Origin: Heterostelium multicystogenum
Taxonomy: Eukaryota > Evosea > Eumycetozoa > Acytosteliales > Acytosteliaceae
NCBI GenBank assembly: GCA_003667245.1
Contig: RCNN01000008.1
Span: 1-64,000 of the forward strand
DNA length: 64,000 nucleotides
Reading direction: 5' to 3'
This document shows positions 38,750 to 51,365 of this stretch, piece after piece. Position numbers and translations under genes: made by a program. The notes beneath the pieces are model-generated. The model searched no databases and was not told where the DNA came from. It was given only the letters and a program-made list of their open reading frames with translations. Within the stretch, counting starts at the first letter, position 1; each line of letters opens with the position of its first letter.

Positions 38750-41667
38750 TTTTCGAAAGATAGAATTTCTTTTTTCAATTACGAAGAAATGTAAATTCTT
38801 TGTATCTTTGTTTTTATTGGATTGAGATTTTAGTTTTTTAGATTTTAGATTTTAGATCAATTTATTTGTTTGGTAGTTTATTAGTTTTTAAATCAATAAA
38901 TAATATTACAACTAATTTTAAAATATTAAATAAATAAGTTTATTATTACTTTGATTACTATTATTACTATTATTATTATTATTAGTATTTATAAATAAAT
39001 TATTATTCTTATAAATAAATAAATACTAAATATATAAATAAGTAATAAGTATATATATATATATTTTACAAACAAATAATATTTGTTATTTAAATGGATT
39101 CTAAAAATGAAATGATGTTAGGCTTAGGAGTATCTAGATAATAGGAACTGATTTAGTGGATTCAGTTCATTCCTAATTTTTGATTTAAAATTCTATTTAT
39201 TTTTAATGTGTGAGAAATCAATCAAACCATCATTACAGGAAATAACCATGCCATCAAAGATACTATAACAATATTTTTTCAAGGTTTTAGTGATCTAGAT
39301 TTTTTCATTTTTTTTAGTGAAATTGATCCGATCATTTACCATTTTTCGAAACAAAAAAACAACACAGTTTCCTTTTGAATGCAAAACATCTCAATTCTTT
39401 TTAGACGAGAAACAAAAACATAAAATTAAGGGGACCACACTGCTGATCTGCCTCATCAAATAAAAATATTGGAGTCCAATGTTATTTTTACTTTACAAAA
39501 TCTCAATCGGAAGTAATGGGGGTAAATAAAAAAATCTAAGTTTTTGGACCCAAACACCCAATACTGATTCACCCAATTGTTGGTCACCATTAAAAAAATA
39601 TAACCCCTTTATTATGTGTAGTAGGGGCTTTTTTTTCAAGAATTTTGGAAACCTCTTCGACAACCACATTTAACTTGTAGGCTCAACCCTTTTCAGAACC
39701 AACTAGACAAAAACAAACAGGAATTGCAACAACTGTACTTATTTAAAGTGATAGTCCACCATCAAATCACTAATTAGGAGAGAAGAGTGCAAGGACACAG
39801 AATGCATTTTAATGATTTTTTTTTTTGATGGATGATTTAACTGAAGTCGAAGATCCACGCAAAAGGGGGAGTAGAAATCAGATAGCCTTTTCTTACTAAA
39901 TTCACATGACCTCCATCACTTTATTGATTTGAGAACAATGAGTGAACGAAAAAGGGCAAGTGAATAAGGGGCCAATCTTTTCAGGAAAGTATTAACTTTC
40001 ATTCCTCAACTTGTTTCCTTCATAGTAATTAGGAGAAGTGACTCTTTACGGATGAATTTTGTAGGAATATCTTTGATGTAAGAATAAACATAAATCAATA
40101 CATTGCAATTGTATTGAATAGAATTGTAATGATTATTGTTATGTACAACACAACACGAATTCGGGTGACAACAAAATGAAGCAAAAAAGATACATTTCTT
40201 TAAGATCTATTTGCAGAGCATGTTTAAAACTCCGATGCTGCATAGTGATGATAGATAGCGGAGTTTTGCTAAAAGTAGATGGATAACATGATTGATATTA
40301 AATAAATCGTTGAAATTAGAAATGGTGATTGAACTGAATGCATTCGCGAGGATCATTTTGTAATGAGCAGTGCATTACACAAATAATTATATTCGACGTA
40401 AGCACCAAAGATTCTGAGATACATGCATTTGGATTGTTTATAATGTCTATTATCTTGTAATAGTTGAATAATAAGCCATACAAATTAATAATATACAGTC
40501 AATAATTCTTCGGATGGAGCCAAACTTTTTTTCACCAATCATTAAATAAAATTAAGGAGTGTATTTGAAACTGTATTGGACTCTATATCCACTTTTATTT
40601 TAAAGGTTTATTAATTTTTTAATTTATCCCTATAGAAGAAGTACATAATCCTAAATTTAAAAGAATACAAATAATTGATATAAATAATTAAATCTTTTAC
40701 AATGATTAAGAATATTATTAAATTTGTATCAATGTTAACAAAATTAAATTTTGTAACAATTAAAGTAAGGATTTATTATTATAAATGTAGACTTCTGAGA
40801 GCCATGGCTATTTAAATTTGTTAGTTCAATAGAATATTATCACATAACGATTTATTTGTTTTTTTTGTAAGATATCTAAATGAACAATAATTTCTTTTAA
40901 CTATTGATCAATCTCAAACCCATGATGTATCAACACTAGTTGTTATTCTTAATATACAACAGAATCATAGACTCTGTATTTTTATGAAAAGGTTTAATGA
41001 AAGTTAATTAATTACTGGATCAATTGTGAATTTGTAAACACATCTAAACTTAGAAGAGTGATATCTTATAAAAAGGCTAATAGATCTTGAATTGACCTAT
41101 GTAGGTTTCTGAAATTAATATGGGATTAATTTGGTTTGAAGAATATTATATGGAATTGAAACAATGATTGTATTGATCCCTGGATAGTATCCAGTTGAGA
41201 GTGCATTATACTTTGATTCATTCACAGGGGGAAGTGTCTAAAGTATATCAACAATATCAATAGCTTATCGTGTATACATGATACTTACAGTATATATTGT
41301 TGTCCAAATGAATCACATAAAAATATTGATTCTAAAAATGATTTATTAATATCATTGTCTATCTTAGATAATTACTTAAAGAAGAACAAATCCATTCTAA
41401 CACTTGGTTTTTGATCAAATTGACTACTCATCATTCTATAACTCAGTAGTCTGGTTATGGATTTCTACACATTGAAAACATTATATTTAAACCATTGGAG
41501 TTCAATGGAGTATCATCATCATATCTTTTTCATCGATAGGAGTTGTAAAGTAATCCATTTATATTTCCGCAAGAGATTCTCAAGATCAATCAATAAAATA
41601 AAATCGAAAATCGATGCTATCACTATACTACTATTATTATATATAATTTATTGGTACTGCCTTAAAA
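38750..41667. other. 2.9-kb spacer with a possible degenerate gene remnant
   Basis: No complete gene. Mostly A+T-rich, with microsatellite-like TTA/ATA runs near 38940-39065. The right part (about 41235-41690, plus strand) has about 60 open codons, then stops, then a 77-codon frame from 41457 in the same phase. This could be a decayed gene but I cannot assign a family, and its end overlaps the last exon of the p24 gene on the other strand. Confidence 0.35.
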
Positions 41668-42485
41668 TTAAACTCTTTGAGTTGATTTAGAATCGAACCA
41701 TCTTCTCAAGTACCAAATTTGACCAACACCCATGCTAACCAAAACAATAACTTGAATTAATTGTCCATCTTACAACTCTTGCGTTTGTGCTTTCAGAGGC
41801 TATTAATTGATTAAGTTAGTGAATTAGAAATAGTTTAAATATAATGAATTGATAGATAGAGGTAGGAGACAAGTTGAACACTACTTACTATCTCTGTTGG
41901 TTTGTTCTCTAAATCTCATTCTCTTTTGTTCCATGACGATTGATTGTAATACACGCTCGATCTTTTGAATTGATTGCTCCATTGTACTCAAAGCTTCACC
42001 GTTGACTAAAGTAGTATCAGCATCTTCAAATGACCATGTGAAAGTGACGACCTTAGCAGTGAATCTAGACATCTCATTGTTTGAAACATAATTTATAGGC
42101 ACCATCGTAGCAGCAGTGAATGATTGTCTTCCTTTCATTGTTGTATCGAAATGCAAACGTGAGAAAAATAGTGTTTCCTTGTGGATCATAGATCTATATA
42201 TTTATTGGATAGCAATCAAATCAAATAGTTAGTGATAAGTCAGAGCGCTGCTCGGGTAAGGTCCTCAAGCATTTCATTCATTCATTCATTCAAAGACATA
42301 CTCTAACGTCGATATCTAAAAGACCACCTCTGATGACTTGGTAGAGGATGATCGATGTGGTGTCCTTCTTGACATATTCATAGAAACATTTCTTGAGTCT
42401 TTGGTTCGATTTGTAAGGTCAATGCATTGACGTTGGCCACAGCCAAACAGAGCAATACAGCCAATACCAATGTTTGTCTCATCAT
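41668..42485 (-). CDS. p24/TMED (emp24/GOLD) cargo receptor, three exons, frameshifted
   Basis: ER-Golgi vesicle protein of the p24 family, which sorts cargo in COPII and COPI vesicles. Exon 1 (start ATG 42485) gives a signal peptide MMRQTLVLAVLLCLAVANVNA and the GOLD-domain start; after a shift near 42390 it reads CFYEYVKKDTTSIILYQVI then GGLLDIDVRV. Exon 2 (about 41890-42192) begins IHKETLFFSRLHFDTTMKGR and includes the coiled-coil part (SIQKIERVLQSIVMEQKRMR). Exon 3 (about 41668-41791) starts SESTNARVVRWT and, after one extra base, gives the membrane span QVIVLVSMGVGQIWYLRRWF and a short tail. The tail has WF where many p24 proteins have FF and no clear C-terminal dilysine. The stop is TAA 41668-41670. 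Most of exons 1 and 3 is hidden by frameshifts. Confidence 0.9.
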
Positions 42486-42832
42486 CTTATACACTACTGT
42501 TCTGTTCTATTAATATCTAATAAGCTAATCACTAAGAACAATTAACTAACTAGTAAATATTAATTTAATTTAAACAAACAAACTTAAGCTTTTAAAAAAA
42601 ACAAACTAAAGTCAACCTCCTAGTTGATGATCACCAACCCAAAAACAACATAACAAAGTGAAATTTGATAAATATTAATTTTTAAAATTTTGAACTTAGG
42701 TAAGGGGTGTGTAGTGGAGTTTTTTTTTTTTTGAATTTTTTTTTATGTGTGGGTGGTGCGTCAGTGTTTGGTGAGTCAACAACATGGACACTAGTGTGGC
42801 AAACGTTACTGACACCTTCAAGCTTAAGCTGG
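42486..42832. other. Short spacer between p24 and TilS genes
   Basis: A+T-rich stretch with poly(T) runs near 42720-42743. It should contain the p24 promoter and the 3' flank of the TilS gene, both on the minus strand. No gene supported. Confidence 0.4.
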
Positions 42833-44745
42833 CTAGAGGAGTGTATCAGATTTGAAGATGAAATCAAGGTTTTTGATTGAAATGACAACATTGTATTGCC
42901 TTGGTGCTTTCCAGATTTGAAGATGAGGAATTGCTAGGACTTGGTCTTTCTCGTTGACAATCACTGGTATCAGTGTTCTTGCTAGCTTATTAGGAAGTTT
43001 CAGTGCTTTTAGGTCGCTGCCAATGGATCTTTCGTCCAGCTTTGGATTGTTAGTATCGAATTGAATTCCAACTTCAATGATTGTATCTGGTTTTTTGTGT
43101 GTTTGTTTGTTGTGTTCTCTCCTATTATCACTTTCACTGTTGCTGTTGCTGGCTTTTGGTTTATCTGATAATGCTATACAATTTGGGTTGAAGTTGTTTG
43201 GATTGTCCATCGAAGCGGAAGTCAATGAAAGCTTGGAAAATTTTAAGAATGTGATGACCAAATTTAATTGGGTATCCTTCGCGTAGGTGAATTTGTGAGT
43301 CTATTGGCGATCTTGTTGTGTGATAGCTGGAGAGTGCTTCGGGTGAATGATTAGATGGCCGTCTTGTGTATAATAGAAGATATGGTCAAGTGTTCGCTTT
43401 TGGCGGCGAACTACCACCGACTGATAGAGAGCCACGTACTCTTGGTGTCGAAACATATTAAAGTCAGAGTGAAGCATCATCGATAGCTGATAGAGCACCC
43501 TGCATCCAACGGGTGGACTCAGTCCCTTGAGCAGATTCAAATCGATTTTGAGCAAAGGAAAGTCAGGAGAAAGACTGCCGCTGTTGCGGATCTCGTTGAC
43601 TATATCAATTACCTGCTCCTGAATCTGGTATCTAAAGTCTCTGAAAATTGACAGCACAGAGTTGAAACTCCTTCAGCTGAATGCTATGATTGTTTACAAA
43701 CGCTGAACTGTCGTCCTTGAGTATTTTTGAGAGTCCAAGCCGGATTCTGTTTCTTTCAAAAGTAGTAAGGTTGTTTGCTCGGTCGTGTGTGTACTTAATG
43801 TCATAGGCGTTGCAAAGTCCAAAAAAGCTCGTCTTTGCTCATGTTCAAAAGTGGTCGATACACATTGGCTTGAGAGAGTGGAAGGACAGGCTGCATTGCG
43901 GCCAATCCCTCAATACCACTACCAAACTGCAGTCTGTGTATAAATGTCTCTACCTGGTCGTTGTTGTTGGATCCAACGAATATTGCATCGCTGTCGAATC
44001 GTGTCGCTGCTTGGCAAAGGATATCATATCTTCGTCTGCGCAGTGACTGAAGCAAAGCAGTCGTTGGTGGCCCCGCTTCCGACCCAGTCGATCTTGACGA
44101 CGATGTGCTGGATCTCTGGGTCTATCTTTCTGATATTTTCCGATATGGCGACGATGTCCTCGGACGGCGGTGTCAAGCCGTGGTCTATCGTGACCGCAAC
44201 CATTGTGATGCCATGACGATTGCACCAGCCCTTTAGCAGAAAGCACAGAGCCATACTATCGGCGCCACCAGAGACCGCAGCAATAATATACTTGTTCTTC
44301 TGCATATCTATTTGCATATCATTCATATTCTTTACGAATCTATAGAGCATGATCTCCTTCTCCTTGCTAGTCAAAGTCGTTTCAGCTCGCTTCTTTGTGT
44401 ATGCTATCAATTCTTCATTGCTCAGCTGAATGATTCGTTTCCTTTTCCAAGTCAATCTCAATGCTACGATCGTTGTCGTTGTGGCCGATGTCACTGCTAT
44501 TGCTTGTTACATTGCAATAAGAGCGACTCGAAGTAGGTACAATACAAGCATCATCAATCGTTTTGATATGGGTGTACAAGAGATGATGTGGCTGATCTTC
44601 TCTTCGATGGTAATAAATAAGGCAATCGTAATGGTAATGATTTGTTATTGACAAGAGAATATCTATACAGAGGTGATACAGAAGATGATATCAATTTATT
44701 TTTTAAACAATGTAGTGGTGGAGCATTATTCATTAATATGCTCAT
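42833..44745 (-). CDS. tilS: tRNA(Ile)-lysidine synthase (TilS), probably mitochondrial, frameshifted
   Basis: ATP-dependent enzyme that converts C34 of tRNA-Ile(CAU) to lysidine so that it reads AUA. The P-loop of the N-type ATP pyrophosphatase domain is exact: AAVSGGADSMALCFLL near 44250-44290, followed by VAVTIDHGL and the SNNNDQVETFIHRL helix (about 43915-43975). The C-terminal part (about 42840-42990) includes KLPNKLARTLIPVIV and the end of a TilS C-domain. The ATG at 44745 opens a basic, hydroxylated stretch without acidic residues (MSILMNNAPPLHCLKNKLIS), which fits a mitochondrial presequence; the frame then shifts near 44570 and 44420 before the catalytic domain, and again near 44045, 43810, 43670 and 43280. 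Lysidine is a bacterial and organellar modification, so mitochondrial action is expected. Confidence 0.87.
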
Positions 44746-45385
44746 CTTTGTGATTTATTAAAGAATAACTCTTCAAACCTATGGAATCCTCGATTTCTAA
44801 ATTTTTTTTTGTAAACTCATCATATGAGTGTAGTTTGATACTACAACTTATATTATAGATACTTCATTATAATCTATAGATACATAAAGTCTTTATGTAT
44901 TGGTAGAATATAACATATTGATCTAAACTTTGTTTGGTTTTCAAGATCATTATTAAATGTTTATCAACTTCAAGTATGGATAGATCATCCTATGATAAGA
45001 ATTGATACTGAGCATTGAATGCTTAGGTACTGATCAAATCACAGAAGATTATCATAGGATCAAAGCTAGTCAAGTCATCATCATCATCATCATGTAGAAG
45101 TTTGACAAGGAATGAATATACGACTTCTTTTAATGCTTGTTTAAACTAAACTACATCAATAGCCAATTCAATTGAATTGGGTGGTAACCTTGTCCAAAGA
45201 AGTTCCGGATTATTTAAAATTTTCGTTTTCTGCAATGAATGAAAAAATAAATTTGAAAAAATTAATGCTGTTGTTGGTTATCGATGATTGGGTGTAAAAT
45301 TTTGAGTTACTACTGATCACTATAATTTAAGCAAGCATCATTCTCTAGTTGGAAGTTCTCGTTTGTTTAGTTAGCTAGGTTAGAG
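44746..45385. other. Divergent spacer with hairpin-forming sequences
   Basis: Lies between the starts of TilS (minus) and the TPR gene (plus), so it should hold both promoters. It contains a perfect 10-bp palindrome with a one-base centre (44880-44900) and a larger stem-loop at 44987-45060. No open frame of interest. Confidence 0.45.
44987..45060. repeat. Stem-loop with a perfect 12-bp stem
   Basis: ATCCTATGATAA (44987-44998) is the exact reverse complement of TTATCATAGGAT (45049-45060). The 50-nt loop holds a nested hairpin, AGCATT-G-AATGCT. Together they could form a stable branched RNA or a cruciform. No known RNA class recognised. Confidence 0.5.
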
Positions 45386-47208
45386 ATGTATGGTTATTTA
45401 TTCAAAGTAGGAAGAGTCGTTGCAGGCAGATCGTCGTTGATCGCCGCAAATGCCACCAGCACCACAGGCAACCAACAAGCTGTTTGCTTCCACACACAGC
45501 AACCATTCATGACTATGGGTGTCTCAAAGTACTTCAGCTCACTCAGCAATGTCAACAGCGGTGGCGATGGCTCACCACTCAAGTTGCAGGTCGACCAGCA
45601 GCTTGCACTCAAGGACGAGTTTGACGAGGACGGACTCGACACCATCGACGAAAACGTCGAGATCATGGAGGACAACAAAACACCAAATCAATTGTACGGA
45701 AGACTTGGACATTGCAATGAATGAATATAAGGAAGACGAAGACGAAGAGAACAAAGCGAATGGCTATTGAAAGACAGCGCCTCAAATTAAGTAAGTGAAG
45801 CAGCACTGCAAAACAAGCAATCAGTGTGACAAGCTTGCAGACGACAGCGCGTCATCTTCATGAACATAGTATTAATACTTGAATACAATCACTCTTTTTT
45901 CTCTCTATCTCTCTCTCTCTAAAGCGAAAAGTTGGAGGAGCTTACAAAGAAGATTTCAGATTACTATACACCAAGAAAGAGATGCATCACAATCGATGTT
46001 CAAAAAGCCACAACTCACAACTGTCACCAGCAAATGCCAGCAATTTGAATCAATCAAGCAGAGAGATATTCTTGGCCAACAGAGATTTCGACAGAGCTGA
46101 GCCATTGCTCTTGGGTGCATTAAACTACTTTATAAAGAACAAACAATTAATACAATCTAGCAAAGACAAGGATTCAATCACATCTGATCAATTGGAAGGT
46201 TACATCTATGCATATCTAGCAAATATCTATCATAGTAAAGTAGGTTAAAAGTTTGAGCAATGTCAACGAGATCATCTTATGAACATCTTGTCACTAACTC
46301 GGTTTATTCTAATCTCGAAAGAATCAATATGATACCCGCAAAGTTATATTATAATGATGGTTTAGCATTGTTGGAAAAGGTAATAACTACTTGCTACTTG
46401 CTACTTGTTGCAGCGAAGCTTCAAGGCTTTAGAGAAGATTAAACTAACGCAAAACACTGATTATTAGTCAAACGATATTAACTTCTATGGAAGTGCACTA
46501 TTAAACTACGCTGAATTCTTGTCAAACACAGACCAACAAGAAGAATGTGTTAAGAACTGTCAAAAGGCTATCAACATCTTCGAAAGGTAAGCTTTACAAG
46601 TCAAAGCATATAGTTCAAATAGGATGTAATTACTAATAATAAATATTACAGCACAATCAATGAGACAACAGATGAAAGATTGTATTTGGCTATGTTCAAT
46701 ATGTCAAGTTATCTCTCATTCCAACGTAAGTTCCAAGAGGCTTTGCCATTTTGCAAGAAGGCCTTCGATGGACTTTCACTTTCACTCGGACGTAACAACA
46801 ACGTCGTTCACACAGTCGCTGCCAATCTCTCAAAGTTGTATCAAGAGCTAAAGAATGAATAAGGAACAGTTTGATTTGGATAAGTTGTTTGAGGAGGACC
46901 CAGAGGGTAAGGTCGAGTTTTGAGACCTCACCAGAGGACCTCTCCCACATTGACATGAGCAGTTTGAAAAAGCAATGGTTGAGTCAAGGTCACCAAAACA
47001 AATCGATATAGAAGGTTTCCACAAATCAAGCACAACCTCCAAGAAGGAGTTTGCTTCATTCTTTAGACAATTGAAACAAAAGGGTATCAACTGCGGTCCA
47101 GAATCACTTGATTTGCTCACCAACGAATTGGAATCTGTCGAATACGCTCCAGACAAATTGGAGTCATGGAAACCACAGACCTATCAATACGGTGTCAATA
47201 CTAAATAA
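45386..47208 (+). CDS. TPR protein with mitochondrial-type N terminus, frameshifted, several introns
   Basis: Start MYGYLFKVGRVVAGRSSLIA at 45386 is basic and free of acidic residues for about 45 residues, as mitochondrial presequences are. After an acidic linker (EFDEDGLDTIDENVEIMED) and a frame change near 45695, the body is helical with tetratricopeptide-like units: FDRAEPLLLGALNYFIK, SALLNYAEFLSN, ECVKNCQKAINIFE, and KFQEALPFCKKAFDGLSLSLG. Introns are about 45790-45924, 46239-46320, 46379-46468 and 46587-46650. Further frame changes lie near 45985, 46860 and 46965. The end PDKLESWKPQTYQYGVNTK stops at 47208. I do not recognise a specific orthologue; a scaffold or assembly role in mitochondria is an inference from the repeats and presequence. 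Confidence 0.72.
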
Positions 47209-47339
47209 ACGAATCATCTAAATATATACTATTCAAGCACAGCAACAATAGCAACCAACCATCAAAACAATTAAAACAATAAAACTAAAATCTAAATCTA
47301 AAATCTAAGAACCTAGTTTACCTATAGGATGTTTAATGT

Positions 47340-50148
47340 TTATTTTAATTTCTTTGATTTCTGTAGTTGAGCTTTCTTTTTAATGTTTTCAGCCATCTGT
47401 TGATAGCTTGATTTCTCGGTCTTAACTTTCTTTTCACATGGTTGTCTTCATCTTGTTGCTGTTGTTTGGTTGAGTTGTTCTTGTTATTGTTGTTCTTGTT
47501 GTTGTTGGTGTTGCTCTCACGTTTTTTCTCTTCTTCTCTTCTTCTCATCAAGGATATCCTTGACTGCGTTGGTCAGTTTTGAATTTAGGATCAGTTGGAT
47601 CCATAGCAAATTCTGGTTGATTGTAGAGTTTGTCGAATCTATTGTCTTTAGTGTCAATCTTGAAGGTGTCCTCTGAATCCATTTGCTTCTTGTTGTTCTT
47701 CTTCTTTTTGCCAGAAGTATTTTCCTTTGCTTGTTTCTCCAGCATCTTCTTGTTGTATCCCTTGTCCTTGTCTTGGTCGTCCATCATCAGCAGCTCCAAC
47801 TCTGCCTTTGATTTGAGTTCTTGTTCAGTTGGCTTCTTATTCTTTCTCGACTTCTTTTCCTCCTCTAATCTCTTCTTTTCTTCCTCTTGTGCAATCAATC
47901 TCTTTGCTTTCATCTTTTCATTTTGTTTTGTCTTCTTCTTCTCCAAATATTCTGACCAAGTTGTACCAGTCTCACGTTTCTATAACAAGTCATTTGTAGT
48001 TTAGTAAATAATAGACTACATTGTTTGCAATGAGATCAACTTCAACTTACCTCTTTCTCCTTAAGTAGATTCTGACCAACTTTATGTAGATCTGTCTTAA
48101 TTGTAATTTCTTGAGCTGTTCATCTTCCTCTGAATCATTCTCGATAATTTGCTTGGTCCATTCTTCGTCTTGTGGATCTATTCTATTATCATCGCTGTTT
48201 TCGGATTCCTCACTTTCATCATCACTATCGTCATCACTGTCATCGTCGTCGCTACCAATTTCTTCTCCACCCTCACTGCCACTGGATTCAACTTCACCAT
48301 CTGAAAACTCGACCTTAAGTCCATCATCATCGCTCTCGTCCAAACCAGTCTTAAAAGTAACCTTGAGCTCATTATCCTTTTCTACTACTTGGTCATCTTC
48401 GTCATCGTTTCCAAGCAGCAATGATCGATATTGACTTCTTAGCTTCATCTTCTCGTTCTTGTTCATCTCTTCGTCGCTATCGTCCGATGACTCTGGATCA
48501 GCGAGATAGATCTTGATCTCATCTTCATCATAGTCACCACTATTAAAGTTCCTTGTCAATGCCTTCTTTCTGTTCTTGTCAACATCCCATGTGAAATCGA
48601 CGCTTGTACCTTAAGCACTGTTGTTGTGAAGTTGAGGTTGGGTGGTGCATCTGGCAATTCAGTGCAGCTGTCTCTTGGAGTATTTGTAAACTCCTGCTCG
48701 TCCGGTACGAATCTCAAATCCATAGAGTTGGCAGTATCCTCAATCTCCAAACCATCGCACTCATCATACACCTTTGAAGCAGACTCTGCACTATCAAACA
48801 CAGCAACAGCATAATAGTATCTAAATAGTTGCAACTCCTATTAATATAACCATCCACACTAGCTAGGCTACATTGTCATTACAATCTCATGCAATACATA
48901 CTTTAATTTATCCAATTCATATTTTCTAAGACTTGTCAAGTTGAAACCAGATCCATCAAGTGACTCTGCATCTTCTTTGGTATCGTATTGAATATCAGTT
49001 TCATCAAGATTCTTCTTTGTTGAGTCTCTAAAGATTTCTTTATTTGGACCCATTCTCTTTTCCTGTAGTTGACCAGTATCGTTACAATGTAAGCTGAGAA
49101 AGTACTTTCAAGTTAGGCTAACCTGTATGGTCTACTTACAATTTCCATTTGTTTCAAACCAAAGTCAGATGGATAAATGGTTACTGAGAGAAGAGCTCCA
49201 TCCTTAGGTACAAATGAATTTAAAAACATGAACAAATCTTTAGATTGGATATTCTCCCAATCACAGTTTAATATAGCAATTCTCTTGGTTGCATCACCTC
49301 TTGAATATCCTATCAATCATGTTAACAGCTAAATAAATAGGTTCATTATTGATCATCTATATCATGATGCTTACCTCTTCTTGTGCTAGTTCATCGGGAT
49401 TAACTTGATCGAATAGATCGTCATCATTCTCTTCATCACTACTCTCAGTATCTGAATTATACTCAAAACCACCATAAGTAATCTCTTTGACCTCTGTATT
49501 ACCATCATCATCTTCTTCTACTTCTTCTTCTTCTTCTTCTGATTCATCCTCTGATTCCTCTTCAACAACTTTCTTTGCTGGTTGTTTCTTTGTGATCTCT
49601 TTTTTTCTTTTCTACAGGCTTTTTAGCAACGGCTACTTCTTCTACTTCATCGTCATCATCGTCCTCCTCTTCCTTATCATCGAATTTACTCCAATCTTTT
49701 GGAATTGCAAATCTAGAATCTGTAGCGGAAGCGGTAGCAGTTGCCTTGGCTATAGTGGCATTCTTATTGTTCTTAGCTGCTTGCTGTGCTTTGTTGGACT
49801 TTTGGTGCAGATTCTTATTATACTTTGGATTCTTTCTACCAAATTGATCAACAGGAGCTAATCATTACTTATTATTAACATCGTTGGCTTACTATATGTT
49901 CAAAGATAGTTTCACGTACCTTCATCATCGAATCTACCAGACTTTATAACATCAGCAAATCTACTATCCAACTCGATCGGGTTCTCTTTCTTTCTGAGAA
50001 TCTTGAACTTTGGATCATTTTGTGCCTTACTGAATCTAGTATCCTTGATTACATCACTTTGTTGTACATAAGGTTTTGAACCACCTTTATTACCATTATT
50101 ATTACCATTATTATTACTATTACTATTATTCTTTTTATTTGTAGACAT
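47340..50148 (-). CDS. esf1: ESF1 homolog, 18S rRNA maturation factor, frameshifted
   Basis: Nucleolar protein of the small-subunit processome, required for early pre-rRNA cleavage. The N terminus (ATG 50148) is Asn/Gly-rich, then DTRFSKAQNDPKFKILRKK and DSRFADVIKSGRF. A long acidic part covers 49400-49700. The ESF1 core follows: TKRIAILNCDWENIQSKDLF and GALLSVTIYPSDFGLKQM (about 49135-49290), then YYAVAVFDSAESASKVYDEC and LRFVPDEQEFTNTPRD (48690-48830). After a second acidic region (48110-48500) comes the NUC153 motif with PEFAMDPTDPKFK near 47580-47620 and a Lys-rich end. Introns lie about 49875-49920, 49308-49370, 49060-49130, 48845-48870 and 47975-48050. After a frame change near 47430 the true stop is TAA 47340-47342. 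Faces the TPR gene tail to tail. Confidence 0.9.
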
Positions 50149-50580
50149 TTCTTATTTTCTATTAAAATGATTGATTAGATAGATCTAAGACCAACTCTTT
50201 TCAAACAAACAACAAACAATATGAGTAGACTACTTAAATTGACTTTGATTAGGTAGTAAATCCTTCATTCATGAAATTACTTGAGTTTCGTTCGTTTTTT
50301 TGAAAATTAATTGTAAAAAATAAATTAAAAAAAATAAATAATAAAAAGTCTTGATTTGGTATTTATATGTCAGGTCCACACATTGAAATATTAATGTCAA
50401 AATCATGATTTAAAACATTATGATTAACACCAACCATCAAAGTCATTTTTGGGCTAGAGATAAAAAAAAATAGTACTAAAGAGTAGAATTGATTTTAATG
50501 GTTTTCTTTTATTATTATATAAAGTAAAGTCTTATTTAATTTATATTTTGAGGGTTCAAGAATATAATAGAAGATTCTTT

Positions 50581-51365
50581 TTATCTGTGACTGGCAAGGG
50601 TGAAAATTCCAGAGCAGAGTGCCAAGAAGCATGCTACCAAAGTGGCCCACCAACCTCCAGCTGGCATCCTATAATAATAAATAAAAGACTCTTGTTAGAA
50701 AAGTAACTTAGGATTTGGAAGTTATTGAAAATGAAACTTACCATTTGTAGGAATCATCGCTACCATAGATGTTCTTGCACCAACGGTCTTGGCAAACGAA
50801 ATTCAAATCCATGCTGTTGGTATCCTTGTCGAAAGCCTTTGGTAAACCAAAAATGGTAAAGAATGAGATGAACAATGTTACGATAGAGGCAATGGAGCAA
50901 CCAATGCAAAGGAGCTTCCAAATGCAGCTACGGCAGAGCTTTGGTGAGAGGAAAATGACCAATTGGAGCAAACCAGTACCCAATGCCAAGGCAGCACCAA
51001 TGACCAAGAATGATAGACAAGTGTTGAAAATCTTGGCAGTCTCATCCAACTCGGTAAGAACTGGAACAAATGGCAAACAAAGTGAATTGTCTGTATATTT
51101 ATATGTTGTTTTCTAAATATCAAGAGAAATCAAAGTTAGTTGCTAATTATTTCGTAAGACAAGTTTCGGTGGCTCTAAATAAACAACATACGGAATCAGA
51201 ATCTGAAGTGTCCTCGCAAACATAGTTTTGCCATTTGAACGATGACTTTAATTTATCATCGCTGAAGGCCTTTTTCACTGTGATTTGGTACCATGGCAAT
51301 GCGAAACCAACGACACAAGCAGCCAACACAGTAATCGATAGGAAAATTCCGATTTTCAATTTCAT
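50581..51365 (-). CDS. Four-span membrane protein of the dictyostelid PMP22/claudin-like type, three exons
   Basis: Exon 1 (from ATG 51365) encodes span 1 (MKLKIGIFLSITVLAACVVG, then FALPWYQ) and an outer loop with a Cys. Its intron is about 51118-51191. Exon 2 (about 50742-51117) encodes span 2 (LSFLVIGAALALGTGLLQLV), span 3 (IGCSIASIVTLFISFFTIFG) and a second outer loop with two Cys (FVCQDRWCKNIYG). A second intron (about 50670-50741) leads to exon 3, MPAGGWWATLVACFLALCSG, span 4, ending at TAA 50581-50583. No frameshift is visible, unlike most neighbours. The layout (four spans, Trp and Cys in outer loops) resembles claudin/PMP22-type tetraspans, but I see no exact family signature; function unknown. 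Confidence 0.82.

Noticed and set aside
42682..42891. 69-residue minus-strand frame ending in a Lys-rich stretch
   Set aside because: It overlaps the TilS C terminus in another frame and continues into poly(T)-derived Lys codons.
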